A DNA stretch of 64,000 nt from JAXLWB01 sp046328715 (lineage in GTDB: Bacteria > Chloroflexota > Anaerolineae > Caldilineales > Caldilineaceae): contig JAXLWB010000016.1 in NCBI GenBank assembly GCA_046328715.1, positions 124,001 through 188,000 on the forward strand. Direction: 5' to 3'. The notes under the pieces were generated by a model. That model was given only the letters and a program-made list of their open reading frames with translations. It was not told where the DNA came from and did not search any database. Below are positions 50,286 through 59,038 of this stretch, piece by piece. The first letter of the stretch is position 1. Each line of letters starts with the position of its first letter. The position numbers and the translations under genes were made by a program.

Positions 50286-51404
50286 TTACTTGATCAATGC
50301 TGCGCCGTAATCATTCGTCGGATCGCGGAACATGGCGTGGATATGGTCAATCGCCGAGCCACCCATCGACTGGGGTGAATATTCGATAAAGAGGGTCGGT
50401 CCCTGAATGCGATAGTAGGCGGGTTGTCCATTCGTGGTCGGACCATACCAGGCGAACCAAGTTTCATTCAGATTAGCCGCAATCTCTGCCATTTTGGCCG
50501 TGGCGTCATCTTCTTTGAGCATTCCAACCCGGACACGGATCAAATCGAGCAGCAGCTTTTGTTGATCGGCGTTCAGGTCGGAAACTTTGATGCCTTCGGG
50601 GGCAATCGTTTTGCCATCCTCGCCGGGGCCAAGCACGAGTTGAATGTAGCTGTTGCCCAAAATCGCTTGCTTTTGTTGCTCGGCGTCCAGTGCGTTGATC
50701 AGCGCAAAAGCGGCATCGTTTTCCTCCTGCCATTGATAGACCGCTCGCCCATCGCTGGTGTATTGAATCGGCTGTCCGCCGGTCAGGCTGGGAGCGAGCG
50801 TGATGGTGCCGCCCACGACGGTGGCGTTAAGCGCCAGATGATGACCACCGAATTGCCACATCCAGGGATCGGTGGCAGATGGGGTGCCCAGGATCGAAAA
50901 GTAGAATTCATCCTGACCAAAGATGAGGTTTCCGCCCCCATCCGTGCTTTTGAGAACTTCATCGCCTGTAACCTGGTCCAACACACGTTGGTAACCTTCC
51001 GGGCTGAGGGTTGCTTCCAGAACAGCAAAGACTGCGGCGCGCTGCTCCTGGCTCAGATCGCCCATGCGTAGGCCAGAACGCTGATAGATTCCTGTGGGGA
51101 AATTCGACCAGTTGGCCCGCTGCTTGGCGTCGTCGAAGGCGAAGAGCGCCTTTGCACGCTGAGCTTCATCCAATGTGGCCAGGAGCGCTTCGGCTGCTGC
51201 GACCACACCCTGGGTCGTTTCATCTGCGGCGGTCGCAGTCACTGGTTCGCTCACTGCGGCTGGTGTCACATCGGCAAGGTTGATCGTCTGCGCATTGCTC
51301 GACGCTTCCGACGGACCGCCGCCGTTGAGCATTCCCAGCCCTGCACAGCCAGCCAGCAGTGTAAGCGCCAGCAGTGAGTTCATTACTACGAGTTTCGTTT
51401 TCAT
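50286..51404 (-). CDS. DUF3500 lipoprotein
   Basis: The 372-aa product starts MKTKLVVMNSLLALTLLAGC, a lipoprotein signal with lipobox LLAGC. The body is the DUF3500 family: FDDAKQRANWSNFPTGIYQR, LRMGDLSQEQRAAVFAVLEA, FYFSILGTPSATDPWMWQFG, GHHLALNATVVGG and the C-terminal YYRIQGPTLFIEYSPQ then HIHAMFRDPTNDYG. The paired HH and HIHAM histidines suggest metal binding, but the function is unknown. GGAGAGAAAAG precedes the start. It is followed by the tannase-like remnant on the same strand. Confidence 0.92.
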   Translation of the reverse strand: MKTKLVVMNSLLALTLLAGCAGLGMLNGGGPSEASSNAQTINLADVTPAAVSEPVTATAADETTQGVVAAAEALLATLDEAQRAKALFAFDDAKQRANWSNFPTGIYQRSGLRMGDLSQEQRAAVFAVLEATLSPEGYQRVLDQVTGDEVLKSTDGGGNLIFGQDEFYFSILGTPSATDPWMWQFGGHHLALNATVVGGTITLAPSLTGGQPIQYTSDGRAVYQWQEENDAAFALINALDAEQQKQAILGNSYIQLVLGPGEDGKTIAPEGIKVSDLNADQQKLLLDLIRVRVGMLKEDDATAKMAEIAANLNETWFAWYGPTTNGQPAYYRIQGPTLFIEYSPQSMGGSAIDHIHAMFRDPTNDYGAALIK

Positions 51405-51454
51405 ACTTTTCTCTCCTTTTACAAATTTGAGTTAAAAATGAGTAACTACGAAGC

Positions 51455-51589
51455 CACCTCACCCTAACCCTCCTCAAAACAGGGAGGGAATGATCACAGA
51501 AAGGATTTAGTTGGTTGGACAGAAGAAAAGAGTAATATCTGTCCCTTCACGGTTCCCTCCTTAGACAGGAGAGGGTTAGGGTGAGGTGA
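51455..51589. repeat. Inverted repeat CACCTCACCCTAACCCT
   Basis: CACCTCACCCTAACCCTCCT at the left is mirrored by AGGGTTAGGGTGAGGTG at the right, with inner CAGGGAGGGAATGATC. This motif is common as an intergenic repeat in many large bacterial genomes. It separates DUF3500 from the metal exporter. Confidence 0.7.
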
Positions 51590-51627
51590 GTTGTTACAAA
51601 AATGACAAATTGCGAATTCAGCGGCGC

Positions 51628-53148
51628 TTAGCCCAGGTAGGTGACTAGGCCGCTGAAGGTAATACCGATGCCTAAGACGGTAACGATCAGGGCACTTGCT
51701 AAGGGCAGCAGCGTGCCCCAAAGGCTACCTCTGCCCCCAAAGCGTTCCAACAACCAGCGTGAACGCACCAACAGAATGCCAATCGCAATCAAGACCGCCG
51801 CCAGACCAACGCTGAACGAGACGATAAGCCCCAGCCCCAACAGGATACGGTTGAGGCCAATCGCAATCACCAGGATGCCCAACGCCTCCGGGCAGGGAAC
51901 CAGTCCACCGGATACACCCATCGCCAGCAGGCTACTCAGCGTGACGCCTTGTGCAGGGGGCAAATGGGTGTGGACGTGACCATCACCGTGATCATGGCTG
52001 AAGGCGTGAGCATGAGAATGTTCGTGACCATGATCATGACTGTGCTCAAGCTCATGGCTGTGCTCAAGCTCATGGCTGTGATTATGATGTGTATGGTTGT
52101 GGTCTCCCTTTGGACCACCGCGACAGGCAGCCCAACGTTGCCAAACCAAGCGCGCCCCCAGAAAGATCACCACTACCCCGGAAGTGGCTGTCAGGGCTGG
52201 CAGCAAGACGCCGGGCACAACAAATTGGCTGGCAAAAAGCGCCAACAGCCCAATCACAATCACCGAGGCGGTATGGGTAAAGGTGACAATTGCCCCCAAC
52301 CAGATCGCATGTTTTACGGTACCACGGCTACCCACCAGATAGGCTGCCACCAGCGTCTTGCCATGACCGGGAGTCAGCGCATGGAGTCCACCAAGCAGCA
52401 GCGCCAATGCCAGTGCCGCTAACAATACCCAGGGGGTAAGCGTCGGCAGAGAGAGATAATCCATCAGCTCACGAGCTTGCCCCGAGACGTTAGTCACAAA
52501 CCTCAAGGAGCTCGCCAGATCGGCGGATGCATTGGCGGTAGCCACTTCACTGCCTGCTGCCGTGGCAACCGCTGCTGCAGATAACCCACTGCTGCCGATG
52601 ACAAACTCCATGACAGCACTCTGCTGATTGCTGCTCCGATTCATCTTGCCCAAGGTCACTGTCACATTTTTATCGACAAAGGCGTTGACCTGATAGGTCG
52701 AACCAACAGGTGCATAGTTGTTTTGGTAGGCAAGCTGATGAGTACCCGTCATGCCTTCGGCGAGTGGAGCGGTTGTGAAGACCCGAATCGTGCCATAGCC
52801 AGCCTGGATAGTGAGATAATCGGCCATTTCGATCTTGTCCACCGTCAGGGTCAGCGGCTCGTCATCCACTTGCAGCGCCACCTCATGCAAAACAGACGTC
52901 ACATACGCCTGCCCCTCCGCTTCGGATATTTGCTCATCGCCATCGCCATCGATTTGCGGCAATAGCTGAGGTGCAACCAGCACACCCGGTGAGAGATCCA
53001 GTTCGACCTCGATCACAGTAGGTTTTACCGTTAAGTAGGTTGCTTGCAGGTATACATCTGCTGGATGGGCCAGCGCCACCGTCGGTAAAACGAGCAGCCA
53101 GGCGAGTGCTAAAAGTCCGTGAATGAACCAGCGTCGATTCCATTTCAT
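51628..53148 (-). CDS. NicO/HupE-type metal transporter with EF-hand and His-rich loop
   Basis: The 506-aa product MKWNRRWFIHGLLALAWLLV has a signal peptide, then an exported N-terminal domain with an EF-hand loop (DGDGDEQISEAEGQ). From residue ~230 it is a nickel/cobalt exporter: LLGGLHALTPGHGKTLVAAY, GTVKHAIWLGAIVTFTHTAS and, late, SGGLVPCPEALGILVIAIGL. Between helices lies a loop of about 35 residues rich in His (NHTHHNHSHELEHSHELEH and HDHGHEHSHAHAF) that would bind Ni, Co or Zn. It would export divalent metals. A perfect ATTGTTAACAAT dyad lies 33 bases upstream of the start; a GntR gene is next. Confidence 0.9.
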   Translation of the reverse strand: MKWNRRWFIHGLLALAWLLVLPTVALAHPADVYLQATYLTVKPTVIEVELDLSPGVLVAPQLLPQIDGDGDEQISEAEGQAYVTSVLHEVALQVDDEPLTLTVDKIEMADYLTIQAGYGTIRVFTTAPLAEGMTGTHQLAYQNNYAPVGSTYQVNAFVDKNVTVTLGKMNRSSNQQSAVMEFVIGSSGLSAAAVATAAGSEVATANASADLASSLRFVTNVSGQARELMDYLSLPTLTPWVLLAALALALLLGGLHALTPGHGKTLVAAYLVGSRGTVKHAIWLGAIVTFTHTASVIVIGLLALFASQFVVPGVLLPALTATSGVVVIFLGARLVWQRWAACRGGPKGDHNHTHHNHSHELEHSHELEHSHDHGHEHSHAHAFSHDHGDGHVHTHLPPAQGVTLSSLLAMGVSGGLVPCPEALGILVIAIGLNRILLGLGLIVSFSVGLAAVLIAIGILLVRSRWLLERFGGRGSLWGTLLPLASALIVTVLGIGITFSGLVTYLG

Positions 53149-53180
53149 GGTCAATGTCCAGTCGATAAATTGTAACCAAT

Positions 53181-53192
53181 ATTGTTAACAAT
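53181..53192. promoter_or_regulatory. Perfect 12-bp palindrome upstream of metal transporter
   Basis: ATTGTTAACAAT, possibly extended by TTGGTTGAGATTGTAACA. Related dyads AATTGTTAACAG and AATTGTCAACAATT lie before the GntR gene at 53974. The GntR protein may bind both. Confidence 0.5.
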
Positions 53193-53276
53193 CTTGGTTG
53201 AGATTGTAACAGGCAATTGTCAAAACATTGTCAAGAAAGTTTGAGAAGTTTGTCAGGGTAGAGACCGATAAAGGAG

Positions 53277-53954
53277 CTATACGTTTTCTAGGCGTTCCCG
53301 CGCAGGTGTATTGCTTTGACGTAAGGCATCGACAGAGTGGGAAAGATGAAGGCGCATCGCCGCTTCGGCAGCATCGGCATCGCGTGCAAGGATCGCCTCA
53401 ATGATTGCACGATGCTCCTGCAGCGAGTGGGTTGCGCGACCGGGGACCAGGATCATACGGTATTGAAAGCGTACGTGACTGGCTTGCAATTGTTCCAATA
53501 GGCGCGTCACCGTTTGGTGCTTAGCGATACGGAGCAGGGCAGCATGGAGTTGAGCGTTGATTTCGGAGATTGTCAGTAGATCCCCAGCGGCAAGACAGGT
53601 TTCCATCTGCACCAACATTGCTTGCAAATCAGCGATCTCCTGCGCAGTTGCGTTGAGCGTAGCTTTACGCATTGCTAACCCTTCCAGCACAGCTCGCGCT
53701 TCCATCATCTCAATTGCTTCTTCCAGCGAGACAAGTCGTACATGGGCACCGCGGTTAGGCTCATGCGCCACCAAACCGTCATGGGCCAAACGGTCAAGCG
53801 CTGTGCGAATCGCCGCCCGCCCCACACCCAATTGTTTGGCCAACTCTAATTCAACCAGGCGTTGGTTGGGCAGCAAGTCACCGCGCACAATTGCGTGATG
53901 GAGATACTCATAACTCTGGTTTGCTTCGCTGATCTTCGTGGCCGGATTGCCCAT
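53277..53954 (-). CDS. GntR-family regulator (FadR/FCD subfamily)
   Basis: The 225-aa product MGNPATKISEANQSYEYLHH has the winged helix LVELELAKQLGVGRAAIRTA then LDRLAHDGLVAHEPNRGAHV, and an all-helical FCD ligand domain (EMMEARAVLEGLAMRKA, DADAAEAAMRLHLSHSVDAL) with His residues that usually bind metal. FCD regulators respond to organic acids or metal-acid complexes. An operator-like dyad (AATTGTTAACAG, 53974) precedes it. Position next to the NicO exporter, with a similar dyad there, suggests the exporter may be a target. Confidence 0.9.
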   Translation of the reverse strand: MGNPATKISEANQSYEYLHHAIVRGDLLPNQRLVELELAKQLGVGRAAIRTALDRLAHDGLVAHEPNRGAHVRLVSLEEAIEMMEARAVLEGLAMRKATLNATAQEIADLQAMLVQMETCLAAGDLLTISEINAQLHAALLRIAKHQTVTRLLEQLQASHVRFQYRMILVPGRATHSLQEHRAIIEAILARDADAAEAAMRLHLSHSVDALRQSNTPARERLENV

Positions 53955-53973
53955 AAATATTGGATAACGAGAA

Positions 53974-53999
53974 AATTGTTAACAGAATTGTCAACAATT
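53974..53999. promoter_or_regulatory. Operator-like dyad upstream of gntR gene
   Basis: AATTGTTAACAGAATTGTCA, CAATT: left half AATTGTTAAC and right half GTCAACAATT are inverted. It lies 20 bases before the start codon, so the protein probably regulates itself. Confidence 0.55.
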
Positions 54000-54072
54000 G
54001 TAGACCAATTACCATGTCTCGTCAAACCAGACTGAAAAGATAGAGGAGAAAAGATAAAGGAAAGTATACGTT

Positions 54073-54099
54073 GTAGCACAAGAAAATATCTTGTGCTAG
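54073..54099. repeat. Hairpin repeat R3, short copy
   Basis: GTAGCACAAGA...TCTTGTGCTAG with a four-base AAAA..TAT centre. The tail found in the other two R3 copies is replaced by GATGACACGC. Confidence 0.65.
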
Positions 54100-54171
54100 G
54101 GATGACACGCATGAACTGTTAAGTTCCGTCTTGCACAAAGTCAAGCAACAATGGGTGGTTGAGAAGGGGTT

Positions 54172-54828
54172 TTAGTCAACCACTGCATTTATGATCTTTT
54201 GCGCTCGTTCAATCTCATCTGGCACGATGGTGTGGCCCATGTTGGGGTAAATTTGTTTGTCGACCACCGCGCCCATACGTGTCAGCACCTCAGCAGTTTC
54301 ATGCACGCGCTCCTCTGGAATGTGAAAGTCCACGTTGCTACAACCGATAAAGACAGACATGCCACCAACGTTACCTGGATAATTGCGCGGTGTACCGGGT
54401 GGGCCGATCAAGCCGCCGCTAAAGACGAGCAAACCGCCCAAGCGTTGCCCATTGCGAGCCACAAACTCCGAAGCCAGACAAGCACCTTGTGAAAAACCGC
54501 CGATGATGATTTTCTCATTGGCAATCCCAGCCTCGCTGACCTGCTGCACCACCTCGGCAACGGTTTGTAGGGCCGACGATAAATAGGGCTCGTTCTGGGC
54601 GATGGGCGATAAAAAGCTGTAGGGATACCAGGTATTGCCCGCCGCTTGGGGTGCGAGATAGGCAAGCTCAGCGTGGTAGAGTTCTTTGGCTAATTCCAGG
54701 ATGCTGAGTGCAGTTGCGCCTCGACCGTGAATGAGGATCAGGGCAGCTTTGGCATCGACAAGCGATCTGCCTGCGCGATAGAGCGGTTGGCCTTGATGGG
54801 GCGTTGGTTGGTTAGTTGCTGGTGTCAT
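54172..54828 (-). CDS. Phospholipase/carboxylesterase (MhqD-like)
   Basis: The 218-aa product has the carboxylesterase fold of MhqD/YpfH: LILIHGRGATALSILELAKE, nucleophile KIIIGGFSQGACLASEFVAR (GFSQG), VFIGCSNVDFHIPEERVHET with the acid, and PNMGHTIVPDE with His. In Bacillus, mhqD sits beside the ring-cleaving dioxygenase gene mhqO and responds to quinones. Here it is 80 bases downstream of a MhqO-like gene on the same strand. It would hydrolyse small aromatic or short-chain esters in the cytoplasm. GGAATGGAGGATAAATGG occurs upstream. Confidence 0.88.
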   Translation of the reverse strand: MTPATNQPTPHQGQPLYRAGRSLVDAKAALILIHGRGATALSILELAKELYHAELAYLAPQAAGNTWYPYSFLSPIAQNEPYLSSALQTVAEVVQQVSEAGIANEKIIIGGFSQGACLASEFVARNGQRLGGLLVFSGGLIGPPGTPRNYPGNVGGMSVFIGCSNVDFHIPEERVHETAEVLTRMGAVVDKQIYPNMGHTIVPDEIERAQKIINAVVD

Positions 54829-54844
54829 GGAATGGAGGATAAAT

Positions 54845-54890
54845 GGTAATTGGTAACAGGGTACTTACGCAATTACCCCGTTACCAGTAA
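54845..54890. repeat. Hairpin between MhqO- and MhqD-like genes
   Basis: GGTAATTGGTAACAGGG pairs with CCCCGTTACCAGTAAC, loop TACTTACGCAATTA. It has no T-run and may be an mRNA processing hairpin or repeat. No second copy was noted. Confidence 0.5.
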
Positions 54891-54908
54891 CAATCGTTGG
54901 ATTATCTC

Positions 54909-55853
54909 TCAAACGGCTTTGAGCGTGACCGGCACCACCGACTGCTCGATCTGTCTGCGTCGAGGTTCGAGCCAGTTGGGCAGCTTGAGATGGGTTCCCA
55001 ATTCTTCAACCGCTTCGTCATAGGCGAAGCCAGGGGCGTCGGTTGCAATCTCGAAGAGCACGCCACTTGGCGCTCGGAAGTAGATCGAGTGAAAATATTG
55101 GCGATCCATCACGGGCGAGACACCATAACCTGCCTTGTGCAACAGGCTCTTGTACTCGGCCTGTTCCGAATCATCCACGGTGCGGAAGGCAATATGATGT
55201 ACCGAGCCGGCACCCAAACTGCCGCGGCCCAGGTTCGGTTGCTCTAACAAATCGATGTAGAGGCCGATATCATCCGACGCTCCTTTGTAGCGGGATCGGT
55301 TTCCTTCCTGACCAACAAACTGATAGCCCATCTGTGTGGTCAAAAGCTGCGCCGTTTTTTCTGCTTCGGCGACCCAGAGCGTTGCGCTGTGAAAACCTCG
55401 CAACTCATGTTGCCCTGAGATCGGTCCTGTGTCCCAGGAATCAAAACTCTGCTTTTCCTCGTTGACGACGAGTTCGATCATCATGTCATCCGGGTCACGA
55501 AAGCTGAGCACCTGGTTGCCAAAGCGGGCAGGTGCATCGCTGACGGTAATGCCATGCTGATCCAACCGTGTGCGCCAGTACTCCACCGATTGTGGCCGAA
55601 TCGAATAAGCGGTTGCACCCACTTCGCCATTGCCACGTACGCCTGGCCCCATGTTACGCCAAGGGAAGAAGGTGAGGATAGTTCCCGGGGTACCGATCTT
55701 GTCGCCAAAGTAAAAGTGATAGGTGCCAGGATCGTCGAAGTTCACCGTCTTCTTGATCAGTCGTTGCCCCAACAGATTGTGATAGAAATCCAGATTGCGC
55801 TGCGGGTCACTGGCAATCGCCGTGATGTGGTGGATTCCTTGAACGGGTTGCAT
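54909..55853 (-). CDS. Ring-cleaving dioxygenase (VOC, MhqO-like)
   Basis: The 314-aa product has two glyoxalase/VOC halves: MQPVQGIHHITAIASDPQRN, ...GTYHFYFGDKIGTPGTILTF in the first, and SVHHIAFRTVDDSEQAEYKS, FHSIYFRAPSGVLFEIATDA in the second, supplying the His/Glu metal ligands of type I extradiol-like dioxygenases. MhqO-type enzymes act on hydroquinone derivatives. GGAGAGAGTTT precedes the ATG. With the MhqD-like hydrolase it should detoxify quinones; the usual MarR-type repressor gene is not present here. Confidence 0.9.
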   Translation of the reverse strand: MQPVQGIHHITAIASDPQRNLDFYHNLLGQRLIKKTVNFDDPGTYHFYFGDKIGTPGTILTFFPWRNMGPGVRGNGEVGATAYSIRPQSVEYWRTRLDQHGITVSDAPARFGNQVLSFRDPDDMMIELVVNEEKQSFDSWDTGPISGQHELRGFHSATLWVAEAEKTAQLLTTQMGYQFVGQEGNRSRYKGASDDIGLYIDLLEQPNLGRGSLGAGSVHHIAFRTVDDSEQAEYKSLLHKAGYGVSPVMDRQYFHSIYFRAPSGVLFEIATDAPGFAYDEAVEELGTHLKLPNWLEPRRRQIEQSVVPVTLKAV

Positions 55854-56022
55854 AAACTCTCTCCTTTTACCAATTGCGCTTGCAAACCTCTGAATTCCCG
55901 TGTCAACATGAGGGAGTCCGTGAACAATTTGACTTTCTACCTTTCAGACCCTACACTAAACTTACAGGAAAGTCGAATAGATTTGATAAAATTAATCAAC
56001 CGATCTTTTTCGGAGGTATTCT

Positions 56023-57126
56023 ATGCCCGATCAACGTCTTATAAAGCTTGCCAAAGTACTGGTTCAATATTCCTTAGAAATTAAACCTGGAGAACAATTT
56101 TACATTCACACATCCCCCCATGCCAGCGAATTGACACTGGCGGTCTACGAAGAGGCGCTCAAGGCTGGAGCGCACCCAACCGTCAACACAGTCTTGCCAG
56201 GGATAGAGGAAATTTACTATCGATCTGCCTCCGATGAACAGCTAGACTTTGTTTCGCCCGTGCAAAAACTCATCGCCGAAACCTTCGATGTCCGGCTCAT
56301 TATTGGCGCAGAGTATAACACGCGGCGCTTATCAGGCATAGATCCCAAACGGATTGCGCGCTCCCACATCGCTTCTGCACCGCTTTTTAAGCTCAACCGT
56401 GAACGCTTTGCCCAAAACAAACTCAAATGGTGCTATACCGAGTTGCCAACCCAGGCGACTGCGCAAGAAGCAGAGATGTCACTGTCCGATTACGAAGAGT
56501 TTGTATATGGTGCTGGCATGTTACATTTGGATGATCCAGTCGCTTTTTGGCGGGTTGAAGGTGACAAGCAGAGCAAACTCGCCGCCTGGCTGGCGGGTCA
56601 CGACCAGGTTGTGCTCAAGGGGAAGTATGTGGATTTGACGATGTCGATTCAGGAGCGCACCTTTGTCGGAGCCGCAGGAAAATTAAACTTTCCGGACGGG
56701 GAAATTTACACCGGTCCTGTTGAAGAGTCGGTCAATGGTTGGATTCGTTTCAAATATCCTGCCATCCACGAAGGGCAAGAAGTCACAGACATCGAGTTAT
56801 GGTTTGAGCAGGGGAAAGTCGTCAAAGAAAAAGCCAGCAAAAATCAAGAGTTTCTCACTACCCTGTTGGACAGTGATCCCGGGGCCCGCTATCTGGGTGA
56901 ATGGGGCATCGGCACCAATTACGGCATCCAGAAATTTACCAAGAACATCCTCTTCGACGAAAAGATCGGTGGCACCATTCATCTTGCCTTGGGTGCAAGT
57001 TTGCCTGGAACTGGCGGCAAAAACGACTCCTCACTCCATTGGGACATGCTTTGTGATATGGCGGACGCCGAAATTGCGGTGGATGGGGAGTTGTTCTACA
57101 AGAATGGCAAGCCGGTGGTTGAGTAG
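56023..57126 (+). CDS. Aminopeptidase of family M29 (AmpS-like)
   Basis: The 367-aa product MPDQRLIKLAKVLVQYSLEI is an M29 thermophilic-type aminopeptidase. The metal ligands of the family lie in the C-terminal half: NFPDGEIYTGP (Glu), LGEWGIGTNYGI (Glu), IHLALGASLPGTGG (His) and SSLHWDMLCDM (His, Asp). It is a dimeric cytoplasmic metallopeptidase removing N-terminal residues. TCGGAGGTATTCT is an excellent ribosome site. It converges with the HpaI-type aldolase gene, with an R4 repeat between. Confidence 0.93.
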   Translation: MPDQRLIKLAKVLVQYSLEIKPGEQFYIHTSPHASELTLAVYEEALKAGAHPTVNTVLPGIEEIYYRSASDEQLDFVSPVQKLIAETFDVRLIIGAEYNTRRLSGIDPKRIARSHIASAPLFKLNRERFAQNKLKWCYTELPTQATAQEAEMSLSDYEEFVYGAGMLHLDDPVAFWRVEGDKQSKLAAWLAGHDQVVLKGKYVDLTMSIQERTFVGAAGKLNFPDGEIYTGPVEESVNGWIRFKYPAIHEGQEVTDIELWFEQGKVVKEKASKNQEFLTTLLDSDPGARYLGEWGIGTNYGIQKFTKNILFDEKIGGTIHLALGASLPGTGGKNDSSLHWDMLCDMADAEIAVDGELFYKNGKPVVE

Positions 57127-57145
57127 CGTGCCTCAAAGCTAGTTT

Positions 57146-57214
57146 TGTAACACGGATGGAAAGGAACTCGAATTTTATTCCCAATATCCGAGCTCCTTTC
57201 CATCCGTGGTACAA
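57146..57214. repeat. Hairpin repeat R4, second copy
   Basis: TTGTAACACGGATGGAAAGG pairs with CCTTTCCATCCGTGGTACAA. Compared with the copy at 38229 the arms are the same apart from two or three bases; it lies between converging genes, 20 bases after one stop and 8 before the other, as expected for a terminator. Confidence 0.75.
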
Positions 57215-57221
57215 TTTACCT

Positions 57222-57959
57222 TTACGCTGGCGGGTTTTCTTGGAAGAGTGTAATCCCCATCTCCAAATATTTACCACGCTCCTCTGGCTTGGTAGGCGTG
57301 CCCATGCCGAGACGAATCCCGGTACCCTGGAGTTGAGCGGCAACGTTGCGCATGCAATCATCGACGTTTTGCAAGGGATATTCCGGGTGGCCTTCCAGGC
57401 TAAAAGAGAGATCATTCGGGCCAAAGGTCACGACATGTATGCCCGGTTTCGCCAAGTTGCGAATGTTGGTCACGGCTTCTACTGATTCAACCTGGATGCT
57501 AGTCACCACGTAATTGTTCCACCAAGCGGCATAGGTCAGGCGATCCATACCCTTGGCCACACCGCGCAGACCCCGACGGGCTGCACCACCCCAACTGCGT
57601 CGCCCCACTTGCGGATAATAGGCATAGGCGATCAAATCATCCACAGTTGGCATTTCCATCACTTCTGGCACCAGGATGGCACTGACGCCTAAGTCAAGAT
57701 AGCGGCCAGCCAGGTAGGCAAAGCGAGTGTGCGGCACACGCAACTGCACGTCGATGCCCAGATCCTCGGCAGCGGCGCAATAGGTCACCAACTGCTCTTC
57801 GCTAAAGGCAGTATGCTGTCCATCGAGCCAAATGTAGTCAAATTTGCGCTTGGCGAGCATGGTCTCTAGTTGACTCTTGTTCATCGTGACATCACCACGG
57901 ACCGAGACCAACACCTCACCCGCCTGGATACGCTGTCTGAGCGTTGCTGTTTGCGACAT
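57222..57959 (-). CDS. HpcH/HpaI-type aldolase
   Basis: The 245-aa product MSQTATLRQRIQAGEVLVSV is a class II 2-keto-acid aldolase: KFDYIWLDGQHTAFSEEQLV (conserved Asp-x-x-His), VQLRVPHTRFAYL, GVSAILVPEVMEMPTVDDLI (metal-binding Glu), GRRSWGGAARRGL, SIQVESVEAV and FGPNDLSFSLEGHPEYP. It cleaves 2-keto-3-deoxy sugar acids or 4-hydroxy-2-oxo acids to pyruvate or related compounds and an aldehyde. ATG at 57959 follows AAGGAGCAATTC. It may process the products of the UxaA/UxuA-like dehydratases. Confidence 0.9.
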   Translation of the reverse strand: MSQTATLRQRIQAGEVLVSVRGDVTMNKSQLETMLAKRKFDYIWLDGQHTAFSEEQLVTYCAAAEDLGIDVQLRVPHTRFAYLAGRYLDLGVSAILVPEVMEMPTVDDLIAYAYYPQVGRRSWGGAARRGLRGVAKGMDRLTYAAWWNNYVVTSIQVESVEAVTNIRNLAKPGIHVVTFGPNDLSFSLEGHPEYPLQNVDDCMRNVAAQLQGTGIRLGMGTPTKPEERGKYLEMGITLFQENPPA

Positions 57960-58006
57960 GAATTGCTCCTTATCAATTGAGTTTTGATTTACTTCGTGAC
58001 AGCAGA

Positions 58007-58105
58007 GGATCGGTACACGGATCATGCTGACAGATGCCCCTAGGGCGCAGATCAAAGGCGGATTTTTGTGGATTTTTATCTGTCTTTGATCTGCGTACCG
58101 ATCAT
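58007..58105. repeat. Palindromic repeat R1
   Basis: GGATCGGTACACGGATCATG pairs with GATCTGCGTACCGATCAT, with inner arms AGGCGGATTTTTGTGGAT and ATCTGTCTTTGATCTGC. It lies between the aldolase start and the formyltransferase end and is one of the best-preserved copies of R1. Confidence 0.7.
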
Positions 58106-58159
58106 TTTCATCCTCTGTTCTGCATCAGACGTCTAATCGATTGTTATCTTTACTGATAT

Positions 58160-59038
58160 TTACTCTTCTACCGGCTGTGCTTTGACACGTATGGCCCCGT
58201 CGGCAGTCTGGACGACCAGGCTCTCCTCATTACGTTCCAAACAAGCGCCAGGAGATCCACCCCCAGTGCGGTCGGTGAGGACCTGGGTTTCCAAGATCTG
58301 ATAGACTTGCCCCTCAATTCTCGCTCGGGCTTCGCCGCGCCGTAGAGCGTTGAGTGCGGTCGCTTTGCGCTGTAGGATCAGGCTTGGTTCGTTCCAGTTG
58401 AGCCACTTTTCTTCTTCGCTGAAGGGGGCGGCATAGGTTGATTGCGTGTTATCCTGGGCCGTGCCCGGATCACCAGCAATAGCGCGCGCCATTCCTTCGG
58501 CAATCGCCTGCATCATCAACCCGCGCCAACGGGGAAAGACTGTCTCAAAGGTAACCAACTCGGGCATCGGTGCGGACTGCTGGCTGAGAATGTTGCCCGT
58601 GTCATAATCTTCGGCGATCCAGTGGGCAGTCGCCCCGTAGACAGGCGCGCCCTCGTAAAACTGGCGCATCACATTCGGGCCGCGATAGGCTGGCAGTACG
58701 GCAGGGTGGATATTAACGGCACCATAGGTAGGAATCGCACAAAGCTCAGGCGTAATCCGATAGGGGAAGGAAAGACAGGCGATCAAATCCGGCTGCAAGG
58801 AGCGGATCAGTGGCGTAGCAACCGAGCGCAGGCGAGTAGTCACCAACACATCGACATCTCGCGGTGCCTTCTTGACAATTTCAATATAGGAGGGCGTGGG
58901 TCGCGAGGTCGGCCCAGGCGTCGTTACCGCCAATACATGACGATGCCCCTGCTCATGGATCCAGTTGGTGAGCAGGTCATAGCCCAACGGGAGAAAATTA
59001 AAGGTGACGATACGCAGCGCTGTGGCTTCCACGTTCAA
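58160..59038 (-). CDS. Methionyl-tRNA formyltransferase family protein
   Basis: The 292-aa product matches the formyltransferase fold: VNIHPAVLPAYRGPNVMRQF (formyl-binding; the SLLP motif here is AVLP), GATAHWIAEDYDTGNILSQQ with the catalytic Asp, and IACLSFPYRITPELC for the Asn/His region. A C-terminal beta domain like that of Fmt follows (GQVYQILETQVLTDR, LVVQTADGAIRVKAQP). It lacks some Fmt-specific residues, so it may formylate a sugar nucleotide or other amine rather than initiator tRNA. It stands alone; next comes a non-coding stretch and the LRR gene. Confidence 0.85.
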   Translation of the reverse strand: MNVEATALRIVTFNFLPLGYDLLTNWIHEQGHRHVLAVTTPGPTSRPTPSYIEIVKKAPRDVDVLVTTRLRSVATPLIRSLQPDLIACLSFPYRITPELCAIPTYGAVNIHPAVLPAYRGPNVMRQFYEGAPVYGATAHWIAEDYDTGNILSQQSAPMPELVTFETVFPRWRGLMMQAIAEGMARAIAGDPGTAQDNTQSTYAAPFSEEEKWLNWNEPSLILQRKATALNALRRGEARARIEGQVYQILETQVLTDRTGGGSPGACLERNEESLVVQTADGAIRVKAQPVEE

